Shown one piece after another: positions 29,126-37,201 of a stretch of DNA of 64,000 nt; the first letter of the stretch is position 1; every line of letters starts with the position of its first letter. A model generated the notes under the pieces. It was not told where the DNA came from, did not search any database, and saw only the letters and a list, made by a program, of their open reading frames with translations. A program made the translations under genes and the position numbers. This DNA comes from Paracoccaceae bacterium (lineage in GTDB: Bacteria; Pseudomonadota; Alphaproteobacteria; Rhodobacterales; Rhodobacteraceae): contig CP075370.1 in NCBI GenBank assembly GCA_019454225.1, forward strand, positions 2,098,001-2,162,000, given 5' to 3'.

Positions 29126-31678
29126 ATGGGCTTCGGCGCCATCGTCGATTCCGAGGATTTCCGCCCCTGGCTGCATGACGCCCGGATCAATGGCGAAATC
29201 GAGGACTTCTACTGGGGCCGGTATCGCAAGCTCCTGAACCTGAAGGGACTGCCGAAGTCGGTGATCGACGCGACGGACGAGGTGACGGATCGGGTGCTGG
29301 ATCGGCTGGGCAATCCCCGCAACCTCAGCCCCTGGAGTCGCCGCGGCATGGTCGTGGGCCATGTGCAGAGCGGCAAGACCGCCAACTACACGGGGCTGAT
29401 CTGCAAGGCGGCGGATGCGGGCTATCGCCTGATCGTCGTGATCGCAGGGATCCACAACAACCTGCGCAACCAGACCCAGGCGCGCATCGACGAGGGCTTC
29501 ATTGGCCGGGACACCGGTCGGCTGGCCCACGCCAACAAGGCGCAGCGCCAGAAGATCATCGGTGTCGGCCAGTTCGATCAGCGGGAGTTTCCGGTTTCTC
29601 TCACCAACACTCTGCGCGACTTCAACAAGGCTACGGCGACCACGAACACCAGCCAGATCGGGCAATATAACGTGCCCGTCGTGCTGGTGATCAAGAAGAA
29701 CTCCAGCACGCTGAAGAACCTGCTGGAATGGCTGGAGGAACACTCCGCAACCGGGGCAAAGAGGATGGTCAGCCAGCCCATGCTGCTGATCGACGACGAG
29801 GCCGACAACGCCTCGATCAACACAGCCTATTCGCGCGACGAGGTGACCCGGATCAACGGGCAGCTCCGGCAGCTGCTGTCGATGTTCCACCGCAGCTGCT
29901 ATGTCGGTTACACGGCGACGCCCTTCGCCAACATCTTCATCGACCCGGATACCGATGACGATGCGCTGAAGCAGGACCTGTTCCCGCGGCACTTCATCAT
30001 CGGCCTCGATGCGCCGTCCAACTACTTCGGGGCGCAGAAGGTGTTTCTCGATGCCCGCGAACTGCATGTCCGTCTGATCGACGACAACGAGGATGTCCTG
30101 CCGATGAAGCACAAGATCGACCATCCGGTCGATGTGCTGCCGGAGAGCCTCATCCGTGCCGTGCGCGCCTTTGTCGTCGCGCGGGCGATCCGAAATGCCC
30201 GGGGCCAGCAGGCAGCGCATGCCTCGATGCTGATCAACGCCTCACGCTTCACTGATGTCCAGGGGCGGTTGCGGTCTCGAGTGGCCGATGTGGTCGACAG
30301 GATGCGGGACGCGGTCGCGGTCGACGGGGCCAAAGGGAAGGCAGCGCTGCGCAACCCCGAGATCGCTGCCCTGCATGCGGTCTGGGAGTCCGAGTTCGCC
30401 GAGGCCGGAGGTGCGGACTGGCCCAACGTCCAAGCTCGCCTGCACGAGGTTGTAGTTGCCGCGCGGGTTGTCGAGGTCAACGCATCAAAGCGGTCGCAGC
30501 CGCTCGACTATGACCAAGGCGGCGAACATGGCGTGACGGTGATTGCCGTCGGCGGTTTCTCCCTCTCGCGCGGGCTGACGCTGGAAGGGCTGACCATCAG
30601 CTATTTCCTGCGGAACTCCATGATGTATGACACCCTGATGCAGATGGGTCGATGGTTCGGCTACCGGCCGGGCTACGAGGATCTGTGCCGGATCTGGATC
30701 CCTGCCGATGGAGTGGGCTGGTATGCCCATATCCACGAGGCGATGGACGACCTGCAGACCCAACTGAAGCGCATGGAACTGGCCAAGGCGACGCCCGAGC
30801 AATTCGGCCTCGCCGTCCGCAGCCACCCGGAATCGCTGATCGTGACGGCGAGAAACAAGATGGGCACGGGGCGCGAGTTCCCCATGAAGGTCAGCCTGGA
30901 AGAGAAACTGGTCGAAACGACACGCATCGTTGCCGATGAGGGCTTGATGCGGCGCAACCTTGCGGCAGGCGAGGCGCTGCTGCGGGACATGGTTTCAGAT
31001 GGTCTTGCGTTCGAGCAGCGAAGCCGCGGTCACATGGTGAAGGGAGTGGCAGTCGGCCGGATCGACGCGTTCGTGCGGACCTTCCGCACGGATCCGGCAA
31101 ATGTGCCGGCTGACCTTCTGACGGACCCCAAGCTGATCCGCGACTACATCGCCGCCCGCGCCGACAGTGAATTGCGGCTGTGGGACGTATTCATTGCCAG
31201 TTCGACGAGAAAGGAGTTCGATCCAGTCGGCTTTGGGCATCTGAGTCTTGTGCCAAACGGACGGTCGGTCGACCCCCGCGACTTCGCAAAGGGCGTTCTG
31301 ACGATCAGCGGCACAAGCCGCCGAGTCGGTTCGGCCGAGGATGAACGCGAAGGGCTGACGGACGAACAGATCGCGGCTGCAGAGGAGGCCTTCAGGCGCG
31401 ACCGTCCCGATGCAAAACCGAAGTCTACCATCAACCCCAGTTACTACAGGTCGGTAGCGGGACGACGACCGCTATTGATCATGCGACTCGTGCGGCCGAA
31501 AATCGAAGATGCGGATGGCAAGCTCATCTATGGAAAAGACGTCCTCGCCTGGGGTCTTTCGTTCCCGTCCAGCAAGATCGCAGGCGGCACGGTGGAATAC
31601 ATCGTCAATACCATCCGCATGCGCGAGATGTTTGGCGATGAAGACATCGAGGAGGAGGCGCGCGGTGATACCGACTGA
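29126..31678 (+). CDS. Z1-domain protein (P-loop helicase-like endonuclease component)
   Basis: An 850-residue protein with the Z1 superfamily-II-like core: Walker A GHVQSGKTANYTG (~residue 77), a DDEADNASINT acidic motif, GYTATPFANIF, a middle Z1 region, and the conserved SRGLTLEGLTISYFLRNS with MQMGRWFGYRPGYEDLCR. Z1 proteins are the ATP-driven part of restriction-type loci containing a C5-methyltransferase, a DUF4420 nuclease and AIPR. The first ATG is 29126; family-like residues seem to continue upstream in frame (PHIEEKYGIS) without a start, so some tens of N-terminal residues are probably lost. The stop overlaps the GTG of the next gene. Confidence 0.88.
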   Translation: MGFGAIVDSEDFRPWLHDARINGEIEDFYWGRYRKLLNLKGLPKSVIDATDEVTDRVLDRLGNPRNLSPWSRRGMVVGHVQSGKTANYTGLICKAADAGYRLIVVIAGIHNNLRNQTQARIDEGFIGRDTGRLAHANKAQRQKIIGVGQFDQREFPVSLTNTLRDFNKATATTNTSQIGQYNVPVVLVIKKNSSTLKNLLEWLEEHSATGAKRMVSQPMLLIDDEADNASINTAYSRDEVTRINGQLRQLLSMFHRSCYVGYTATPFANIFIDPDTDDDALKQDLFPRHFIIGLDAPSNYFGAQKVFLDARELHVRLIDDNEDVLPMKHKIDHPVDVLPESLIRAVRAFVVARAIRNARGQQAAHASMLINASRFTDVQGRLRSRVADVVDRMRDAVAVDGAKGKAALRNPEIAALHAVWESEFAEAGGADWPNVQARLHEVVVAARVVEVNASKRSQPLDYDQGGEHGVTVIAVGGFSLSRGLTLEGLTISYFLRNSMMYDTLMQMGRWFGYRPGYEDLCRIWIPADGVGWYAHIHEAMDDLQTQLKRMELAKATPEQFGLAVRSHPESLIVTARNKMGTGREFPMKVSLEEKLVETTRIVADEGLMRRNLAAGEALLRDMVSDGLAFEQRSRGHMVKGVAVGRIDAFVRTFRTDPANVPADLLTDPKLIRDYIAARADSELRLWDVFIASSTRKEFDPVGFGHLSLVPNGRSVDPRDFAKGVLTISGTSRRVGSAEDEREGLTDEQIAAAEEAFRRDRPDAKPKSTINPSYYRSVAGRRPLLIMRLVRPKIEDADGKLIYGKDVLAWGLSFPSSKIAGGTVEYIVNTIRMREMFGDEDIEEEARGDTD

Positions 31679-32288
31679 CACGCCATGGTCCGGCCTCGAG
31701 GCCGGAAAGGTGGACACGCGCCGGGTTTCGGCATCGGCACGGTGGAACTGGTTCTGGGCAGTGATGCCGCGGGCGGATGTGGCCCTTGTCCTGCAATTGT
31801 CCAACCTGCCGAAACCCGCCCCAGACCTGCCAAAGCTGCGTAACCTCGAAATCCGGTTCCAGACACTGCCCGGTGGCCCGATCCTCTACATCCGCCTCAA
31901 GGACAGCGCCCAGCTGGAGCTGTTCGAGACCCTCTGCCGGGATGTGATGGCGGCTGGCGAGCTTGCCGAGACGGAGCCCGAGGCGCTCGAACGCGCCATC
32001 GGCCGCACCTTCCGCTGGCACTATCTGCTACGCGGCGGAAAGCTCGAAGTGCTGTCGGAAGAAGCCCAGAAGGGCTTGATCGGCGAGATCGAAGTGCTGA
32101 AGCTGCTGATTTCCACGCTCGGTGCCAAACCGGCGCTGACCGCCTGGACGGGGCCTTCTGGCGCACCAAAGGATTTCGAGCTGAAGGCCGACTGCATCGA
32201 GGTCAAGGCGCGGCGCGGGGTGACGTTGCCCCCTCCACCTAATCCAGTTCGAGATAGGTTCTGGCCCAACCGAGAGGACCAGAGATGA
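31665..32288 (+). pseudogene. DUF4420 PD-(D/E)XK protein, truncated by IS insertion
   Basis: Starts at GTG 31665 (ribosome-binding site GGAGGAGG), overlapping the Z1 stop by 14 bp. About 185 residues are family-derived, beginning WSGLEAGKVDTRR and containing QKGLIGEIEVLKLL and then DFELKADCIEVKARRG, i.e. a Glu ... Asp ... E-x-K nuclease-like core. At base 32221 the IS3-family element begins, and the frame runs 22 further codons into it before a stop. The C-terminal third or more is missing. In intact loci this protein works with Z1 and AIPR in restriction; here it is probably inactive or altered. Confidence 0.8.
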
Positions 32289-32551
32289 AGCGCAGCAGGT
32301 TCACTGAAGATCAGATCATCGGCATTCTGAAGGAGCATGAGGCCGGGGTTTCCGTTGCCGATCTGTGCCGCAAGCACGGCGTCAGCGATGCGACCGTCTA
32401 CAAGTGGAAGGCCAAGTATGGCGGCATGGATGTCAGCGAGGCCAAGCGCCTGAAGGGGCTCGAGGACGAGAACGCCCGTCTGAAACGGCTGCTGGCGGAC
32501 GCGATGCTGGATAATGCCGCGCTGAAGGATCTCCTTGGAAAAAAGTGGTGA
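32285..32551 (+). CDS. IS3-family transposase OrfA
   Basis: An 88-residue helix-turn-helix plus leucine-zipper protein. [20 protein letters not shown] and [20 protein letters not shown] form the [23 protein letters not shown] is the zipper. It ends with the slippery run AAAAAAG (32539-32545), where -1 frameshifting gives the OrfAB fusion transposase. Confidence 0.93.
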   Translation: MKRSRFTEDQIIGILKEHEAGVSVADLCRKHGVSDATVYKWKAKYGGMDVSEAKRLKGLEDENARLKRLLADAMLDNAALKDLLGKKW

Positions 32552-33474
32552 CGCCCGCCGCGAAGCGGCAAGCAGTCGCGCATCTGGTGGCGGGCCACGG
32601 GATGAGCGAACGGCGGGCGTGTCGGGTGATCGGCTGTTGCCGGATGACCATGCGCTACGAGGCGATCCGGCAGGACGACCCTGTGCTGCGCGAGCGGCTG
32701 AAGGAGTTGGCGAGGGTGCGCCGCCGGTTCGGCTATCGGCGGCTGCATGTGTTTCTGCGCCGCGAAGGCCACGAGGTGAACCATAAGCGCTTGTTCCGCA
32801 TCTACCGCGAAGAACGGCTGCATGTCCGGCGTCGCGGTGGCCGCAAACGGGCCATTGGCACGCGAGCCCCGATGGCGCTGCCGCTGATGCCGAACCAGCG
32901 GTGGTCGCTCGACTTTGTCTCCGACCAGCTGACCGATGGCCGCCGCTTCCGGATCATGACCGTGGTCGACGACTGCACACGGGAATGCCTCGCCCTCATC
33001 GCCGACACCTCGCTCTCAGGCGCACGGGTGGCGCGGGAACTGGCCACGCTGTTCGAGACCCACGGCAAGCCAGGAACAGTGGTAAGCGACAATGGCACCG
33101 AGTTCACCTCGAACGCGATCCTGACCTTCGCGGACGACCGCAAGATCGACTGGCACTACATCGCGCCGGGCAAGCCGACCCAGAACGCCTTCATCGAGAG
33201 CTTCAATGGCCGCCTGCGCGACGAGCTTTTGAACGAAACGCTGTTCCCGTCCCTGAACCACGCCCGCGCCACGCTCGCGGCCTGGCGCAAGGACTACAAC
33301 ACCGAACGCCCCCACTCCCGCCTCGGATGGCAGACCCCTGCCGAGTTCGCCCAAACCTTCACCCCGCAATGGGGCCTGACGCTGCGCAACCCGCAAAGCT
33401 CCGCGCCAGCCCCCGTTGCCCAAACCGCCCAAATGGGCAAAACTCAAACCCGGAGTCTCGCTCACGCTGGATAA
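32545..33474 (+). CDS. IS3-family transposase OrfB (DDE integrase domain)
   Basis: A 309-residue rve-type integrase domain, translated mainly as a -1 frameshift fusion with OrfA. Catalytic triad: Asp in [10 protein letters not shown], Asp in VVSDNGTEF and Glu in [15 protein letters not shown] helical pre-domain ([18 protein letters not shown]) and the typical ending [16 protein letters not shown] complete the match. No internal stops, so the element could be active. Confidence 0.93.
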   Translation: MVTPAAKRQAVAHLVAGHGMSERRACRVIGCCRMTMRYEAIRQDDPVLRERLKELARVRRRFGYRRLHVFLRREGHEVNHKRLFRIYREERLHVRRRGGRKRAIGTRAPMALPLMPNQRWSLDFVSDQLTDGRRFRIMTVVDDCTRECLALIADTSLSGARVARELATLFETHGKPGTVVSDNGTEFTSNAILTFADDRKIDWHYIAPGKPTQNAFIESFNGRLRDELLNETLFPSLNHARATLAAWRKDYNTERPHSRLGWQTPAEFAQTFTPQWGLTLRNPQSSAPAPVAQTAQMGKTQTRSLAHAG

Positions 33475-33492
33475 AGGTCGGGGGCAACGTCA

Positions 33493-34215
33493 GGCGCCCA
33501 GAAGAACTTCGCCGAGTTCGCCAAGGAGATCGGTGAGGCATGGTCGAAGAGCGATGCCAAGTATGACGAGCTCTGGTACAAGCGCCTGATCTCGAAGGCG
33601 ATCGTGTTTCGCTTGCTCGAGACCGAGGTTCCGAAGCAGCCCTGGTACGAGGGTGGCTATCGTGCCAACATCGTCACGTACGCCATGGCGAAGGTTTTTC
33701 ACGATGGCAACGGCGAAAAACAGGTCCTCGACCTCGATGCGATCTGGCGGAGGCAGTCTGTATCCGAAGCCCTTCAGCGCGCGCTGCTTCTGGCTGCAGC
33801 CGAGGCGCACGACGTCATCACCAATCCCCCGGCTGGTGTACGCAACATGTCGGAATGGGCGAAACAGCAGGCATGCTGGAATGGCATCAAGGGTCGCAGG
33901 CTCGACTACGCCGAAGACTTCGAAAGCTGCCTGACCCTCGTGGACACCGCTCGGGCCACAAAGCGCGACGAGAAGGCGAAGAAGGCGATGACCGAAGGCA
34001 TCAACGCCCAATCGGAAGTCGTGACGCTGGGCGCGAATTTCTGGCAGGATGTCCTTGTCTGGGGGCGAGAACGGAAGCGCCTCACGCCAAAGGACATGCA
34101 GATCCTCGAGGTATGTGCTTCCATGCCGCGCCGGATTCCCTCCGACATTCAGGCCCGCCACGCCCTCGAAGCACTTGGGCGGCTGCAGGATCAGGGGTTT
34201 GTCAAAGGCAATTGA
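33493..34215 (+). pseudogene. AIPR family protein, C-terminal fragment
   Basis: An open frame continues from the first base after the IS (GAQKNFAEFAKEIGEAW) to a stop at 34215, about 240 residues without a start codon. The patterns AQKNFAEFAKEIG, DELWYKRLISKAIVFR and EGGYRANIVTYAMAK are those of the C-terminal part of AIPR (abortive-infection phage-resistance) proteins, normally more than 550 residues. A GTG at 33604 could allow weak internal initiation. With the truncated DUF4420 gene on the other side of the IS, it marks a deletion of the intervening DNA. Confidence 0.75.
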
Positions 34216-34384
34216 CGTCGACAGGGTGGTCTCATCAACACGCGACTGCATGGTGACCCGGCGCAACGATAAAGAGAGGCGCTCCCCAGAAAGGCCGGGC
34301 CGGCAGTACATGCTGCACTCTGGACGAGCGCGGCGGGCCGATGATGGCTACGGCCGGCCCATTGTCGGAGGATGAACAATGCGA

Positions 34385-35407
34385 CTACGCCCGCATACCC
34401 TTCATTACCTCCCGCTGGCTGGACACCGGGATGTTGCAGTATGCGCTCATCGTCGTCACCACGCTGTCATGGCCCAGATTCATCGACCACGCCTTGAAGG
34501 CGGCGGGGCCAACGCAGATCTCGCTCCCGAAAGCCACCAGCATGTCGCGGAAACTGTGTGGGTTGACCGCGGGCAGCTCCGCAGCCTGAAAGGCCCGCTT
34601 GACCACTTCGCGGACCTTGGCGGCATTGCCGAAAGGTTCGCGCGACAGGCCGACCGCCGTGAAGGCGCCGTCGATGACGCCCATGCGGGCCTTGGGAAAC
34701 AGGGGATCGCCAGGGCCGAACATGTGCTGCTGGCGCAGCGTCCCAATCCAGGCCTCGAGCGTTGCACGATAGATAGGATCGACCGGGAAGAACCAGGTGG
34801 TGAAGGACTTCGCGAACTTGGTGTTCACCTGCCGCGCATCCTGATGAACGCAGCCGTCAACCAGATCGACATTGCCCAACTGAAAGGACGCCAGCGCACC
34901 GTCCCGGGCGCCAGTCAGCATCAGCATGGCAAAGATCGCCTTGTCGCGCTGATCGAACACGGTCCTTTCCGGCATCTGACGAAAGGCATGGTCGCACTGT
35001 TCCCGCGTCGGAACACGCTTGAACCGCACAGCATGCGCGATGCGAACGCCCTTGGCGCCCAGATTGAAGTACTCGAGGTCCCGCCGCTGGATGCGCGAGC
35101 GATAGCCCGGCTGATCGGCAAGCCAGTCTAAGAAATCCTTGACCGCGCGGAGAATGCCGTCGACCGTTGCCTTCGAAAGCGGAGCGCCCGTGCGCGCACT
35201 CGGCGTTTCCTCAAGGGACCGCTTGAAGCTGATCGCCTGTTCCACCGAGAAGGCGCGGAAATCCCTTGCAGCCGTATGCCGACTGAATCGATCGATGGCG
35301 TCCAGCGCCTTGTCGACGGTGCTTTGGTCGGCGCGCCGGGCCTCGGCCTTCCAGCGTGCGTAGAGGCGCTTCATGCGTTCGTTCTTTTCGTTGATCTTGC
35401 TCGACAT
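34385..35407 (-). CDS. Tyrosine recombinase / phage-type integrase (second of the island)
   Basis: A 340-residue site-specific recombinase with an N-terminal SAM-like core-binding domain (~10-120) and a catalytic domain: box I Arg in TGARDGALASF, Lys region in HQDARQVNTKFAK, HSFRDML (H-x-x-R), LGHDSVVTT and the nucleophile Tyr in MSAYCNIP. It is probably cotranscribed with the two small regulators upstream. It differs clearly from the P4-type integrase at 37202-38392, so the island carries two recombination systems. Confidence 0.9.
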   Translation of the reverse strand: MSSKINEKNERMKRLYARWKAEARRADQSTVDKALDAIDRFSRHTAARDFRAFSVEQAISFKRSLEETPSARTGAPLSKATVDGILRAVKDFLDWLADQPGYRSRIQRRDLEYFNLGAKGVRIAHAVRFKRVPTREQCDHAFRQMPERTVFDQRDKAIFAMLMLTGARDGALASFQLGNVDLVDGCVHQDARQVNTKFAKSFTTWFFPVDPIYRATLEAWIGTLRQQHMFGPGDPLFPKARMGVIDGAFTAVGLSREPFGNAAKVREVVKRAFQAAELPAVNPHSFRDMLVAFGSEICVGPAAFKAWSMNLGHDSVVTTMSAYCNIPVSSQREVMKGMRA

Positions 35408-35455
35408 CGGCGTTCCTTCGGAAGTGATGGTTTGAGAGGGGGGTGAAGGTCTCTT

Positions 35456-35881
35456 TCAGGGCTTCCGCCGCTCGATGAGATTGACATCGAACAGGCGGAC
35501 GATTTCGGCGAGGGCGGCCTGTGCCGCAAAGCGGTGCATCTGCGTGTCGCAATCGGGGCATATGGCTTCGAGGCGCAGCGTGCGGCCGTTCTGAACCCGG
35601 CAATCGACCAGACCGCCAAGGGGCACGCGGGCGGCCTTGCAGCGCAGGCACATGAACTCATGCGGTGCGAGATCGATGCGGCGGCTTCGCTTGCGCGCAG
35701 CCAGCCAGGCCTTGAGATCGGCGCCCCGAACGAGGGTCGGCCTGTCATCCCCCAGGACCGGCAGCCCTTTGCGGATCCAGTCCCGCACGGCCCCCGTCGA
35801 AACGCCGATCGCACGCGCCGTCTCGGGGATGGTCATCACGCGGGCGGATCTGATCGATGCAATCCGGATCCTTTCACGCAT
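35456..35881 (-). CDS. Helix-turn-helix protein with zinc-ribbon-like cysteines
   Basis: A 141-residue protein. N-terminal HTH (MTIPETARAIGVSTGAVRDWI) of the MerR/excisionase type; C-terminal half with two CxxC pairs (CLRCK and CPDCDTQ) separated by about 30 residues, consistent with a zinc ribbon. It overlaps the alpA stop by 8 bp and precedes the recombinase by 48 bp. A role as recombination directionality or regulatory factor for that recombinase is inferred from position. Confidence 0.75.
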   Translation of the reverse strand: MRERIRIASIRSARVMTIPETARAIGVSTGAVRDWIRKGLPVLGDDRPTLVRGADLKAWLAARKRSRRIDLAPHEFMCLRCKAARVPLGGLVDCRVQNGRTLRLEAICPDCDTQMHRFAAQAALAEIVRLFDVNLIERRKP

Positions 35882-36080
35882 CGCGCGTCCCTTCGAACAG
35901 GGCGCGAATGTCTTCCGCACGCCAGACAGTGGTGCGAGGGCCAAGCTTCAGGGGCTGCGGAAAGCGCCCCGTGCGCACCCCCGCCCACCAGGTTGATTTC
36001 GCAACGGGGATTGGGCCAACCGGCGCAAGGATGGCGGAAAGCCGGACAAGACCGGTCTCGGGAAAGTCGTTGACGGACAT
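35874..36080 (-). CDS. AlpA family phage-type regulator
   Basis: A 68-residue winged-HTH protein of the AlpA/excisionase family: VRLSAILAPVGPIPVAKSTWW is the HTH, followed by GRFPQPLKLGPRTTVWRAED, the usual 'FP.P..LG.R...W...DI' sequence. First gene of a three-gene leftward set with the HTH/zinc protein and recombinase. AlpA proteins switch on integrase or excision in islands. Confidence 0.85.
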   Translation of the reverse strand: MSVNDFPETGLVRLSAILAPVGPIPVAKSTWWAGVRTGRFPQPLKLGPRTTVWRAEDIRALFEGTRDA

Positions 36081-36198
36081 CTTCGTTCACCTCGGTGCAA
36101 GGGAATGCGTTGCAGGACGAGGTCAATTCGCGTGGTACCGTTCAGTCTGAGGCGGAACAGCAGATCAGCAAGACGAATAGCGACAAGTCTCTGTTTTT

Positions 36199-36204
36199 AT
36201 TATA
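36199..36204 (-). promoter_or_regulatory. Possible -10 box of the alpA operon
   Basis: An exact TATAAT reads leftward in a strikingly AT-rich patch (about 36190-36215) within GC-rich surroundings, 119 bp before alpA. No good -35 hexamer is found 16-18 bp upstream, so support is limited. Confidence 0.3.
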
Positions 36205-36231
36205 ATTCAAAAACCGCTAATCCTGCTGGGA

Positions 36232-37200
36232 TCAGTCGCCTTTCCTGTTCCACCCATCCGGCAGATACTGGGCGCCAAGCCTCAGATACTTGCGAATCGT
36301 GTCAGCGGTGATCTCAAGCCCCAAGAGCGCTGCGATGCCTTCCAGTTTCTTGGGGACATGACTGCGCGGCGTTTTCGGGTCGAAGTTGTAACCGTCGATC
36401 GCCATTGCGGTGATCAGCTTGGCAAGCGAGTTGCGCTCACGAGACTCGATCATGCGATTGTCGGGGTTGCCAACCGGTGCAGGCGGCATGGCTTCGGCCC
36501 CGGAGCTGCCCCCTTCCGGCAGGAAGCGCGTCCTCAAGGCTTGGTGAAACCCGGTGTCGATCGGAAGTCGGGTTTCTTCGACCCAGTCGAGGAAGGACTT
36601 CAACACCACGCGTCCCTTGCCGCTTTCAGGGTCACAGCCCATGGCATTGGCGATCAGTTCCCGCCTGTCCTCGAGGAAATACAACATTGTGTCTTCTTCG
36701 TCAGATTGCCCGTAACGCGCCCAGAAGGCATCGATGTTCGCCTTTCGCGGTTCCCGGCCAAGGCTCAGGAATACCGCTTCGTCAAGAGCAACCGACTGGA
36801 ACGCGGTCCAGTAAGGAAGGTCGATTTCTTTCCCCCCGACAGACCATCCACCCAGGAAATCTGCGGGAACATGGTTCTTGAGGCGTTGCAGGTCGGCGGC
36901 CAGCCGTGAAAGCCTTCCGCCCTTGTCGAACAAGGGATTCAATCCGGGTGCTTCACTCTCGATCTGGATATCGCCGAGTTCCGCCATCGACCACAGCGCG
37001 AGGCGATTTTCCAGCGCGGTGCGCATTTGGGAAATGTCCTGCTCGAACCGGTCGAAGACCTCCGGAAAGGCCGGGCCGACACTCGGGTGCGAAACCGGCC
37101 GCCGCCACTGTGCCAGCGGCCCTAGCGCTCCGTCGATGATCCGCTGGATCAGATCGGCCCTTTCATCGTCATCCACCATTTGCCCACCCTTGCCGTTCAT
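36232..37200 (-). CDS. Island protein of unknown function
   Basis: A 322-residue soluble, mostly helical protein with no recognised catalytic motif. The C-terminal part (SRERNSLAKLITAMAIDGYN, DPKTPRSHVPKKLEGIAALL, ADTIRKYLR) resembles a conserved segment seen in many island and phage hypothetical proteins beside integrases, apparently a degenerate DNA-binding tail. It starts one base after the integrase stop (ATG 37200; a second ATG at 37179 has the better ribosome-binding site AAGGG), so it is cotranscribed with the integrase. Confidence 0.7.
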   Translation of the reverse strand: MNGKGGQMVDDDERADLIQRIIDGALGPLAQWRRPVSHPSVGPAFPEVFDRFEQDISQMRTALENRLALWSMAELGDIQIESEAPGLNPLFDKGGRLSRLAADLQRLKNHVPADFLGGWSVGGKEIDLPYWTAFQSVALDEAVFLSLGREPRKANIDAFWARYGQSDEEDTMLYFLEDRRELIANAMGCDPESGKGRVVLKSFLDWVEETRLPIDTGFHQALRTRFLPEGGSSGAEAMPPAPVGNPDNRMIESRERNSLAKLITAMAIDGYNFDPKTPRSHVPKKLEGIAALLGLEITADTIRKYLRLGAQYLPDGWNRKGD

Positions 37201-37201
37201 C

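Larger units (their letters stand above)
32221..33492 (+). mobile_element. IS3-family insertion sequence (IS407-like group)
   Basis: 1272-bp element with terminal inverted repeats beginning TGACGTTGCCCCC at both ends (13 identical bases, diverging after). It contains orfA and orfB overlapping in the -1 frame. Both ORFs look intact. No short target duplication is seen (left flank GGGG, right flank GGCG), and the two flanks come from different genes, so one end has probably moved by adjacent deletion. Confidence 0.93.

Noticed and set aside
32221-33492. Short target-site duplication around the IS
   Set aside because: Bases on each side (GGGG and GGCG) do not match over the expected 3-5 bp, so none is claimed.
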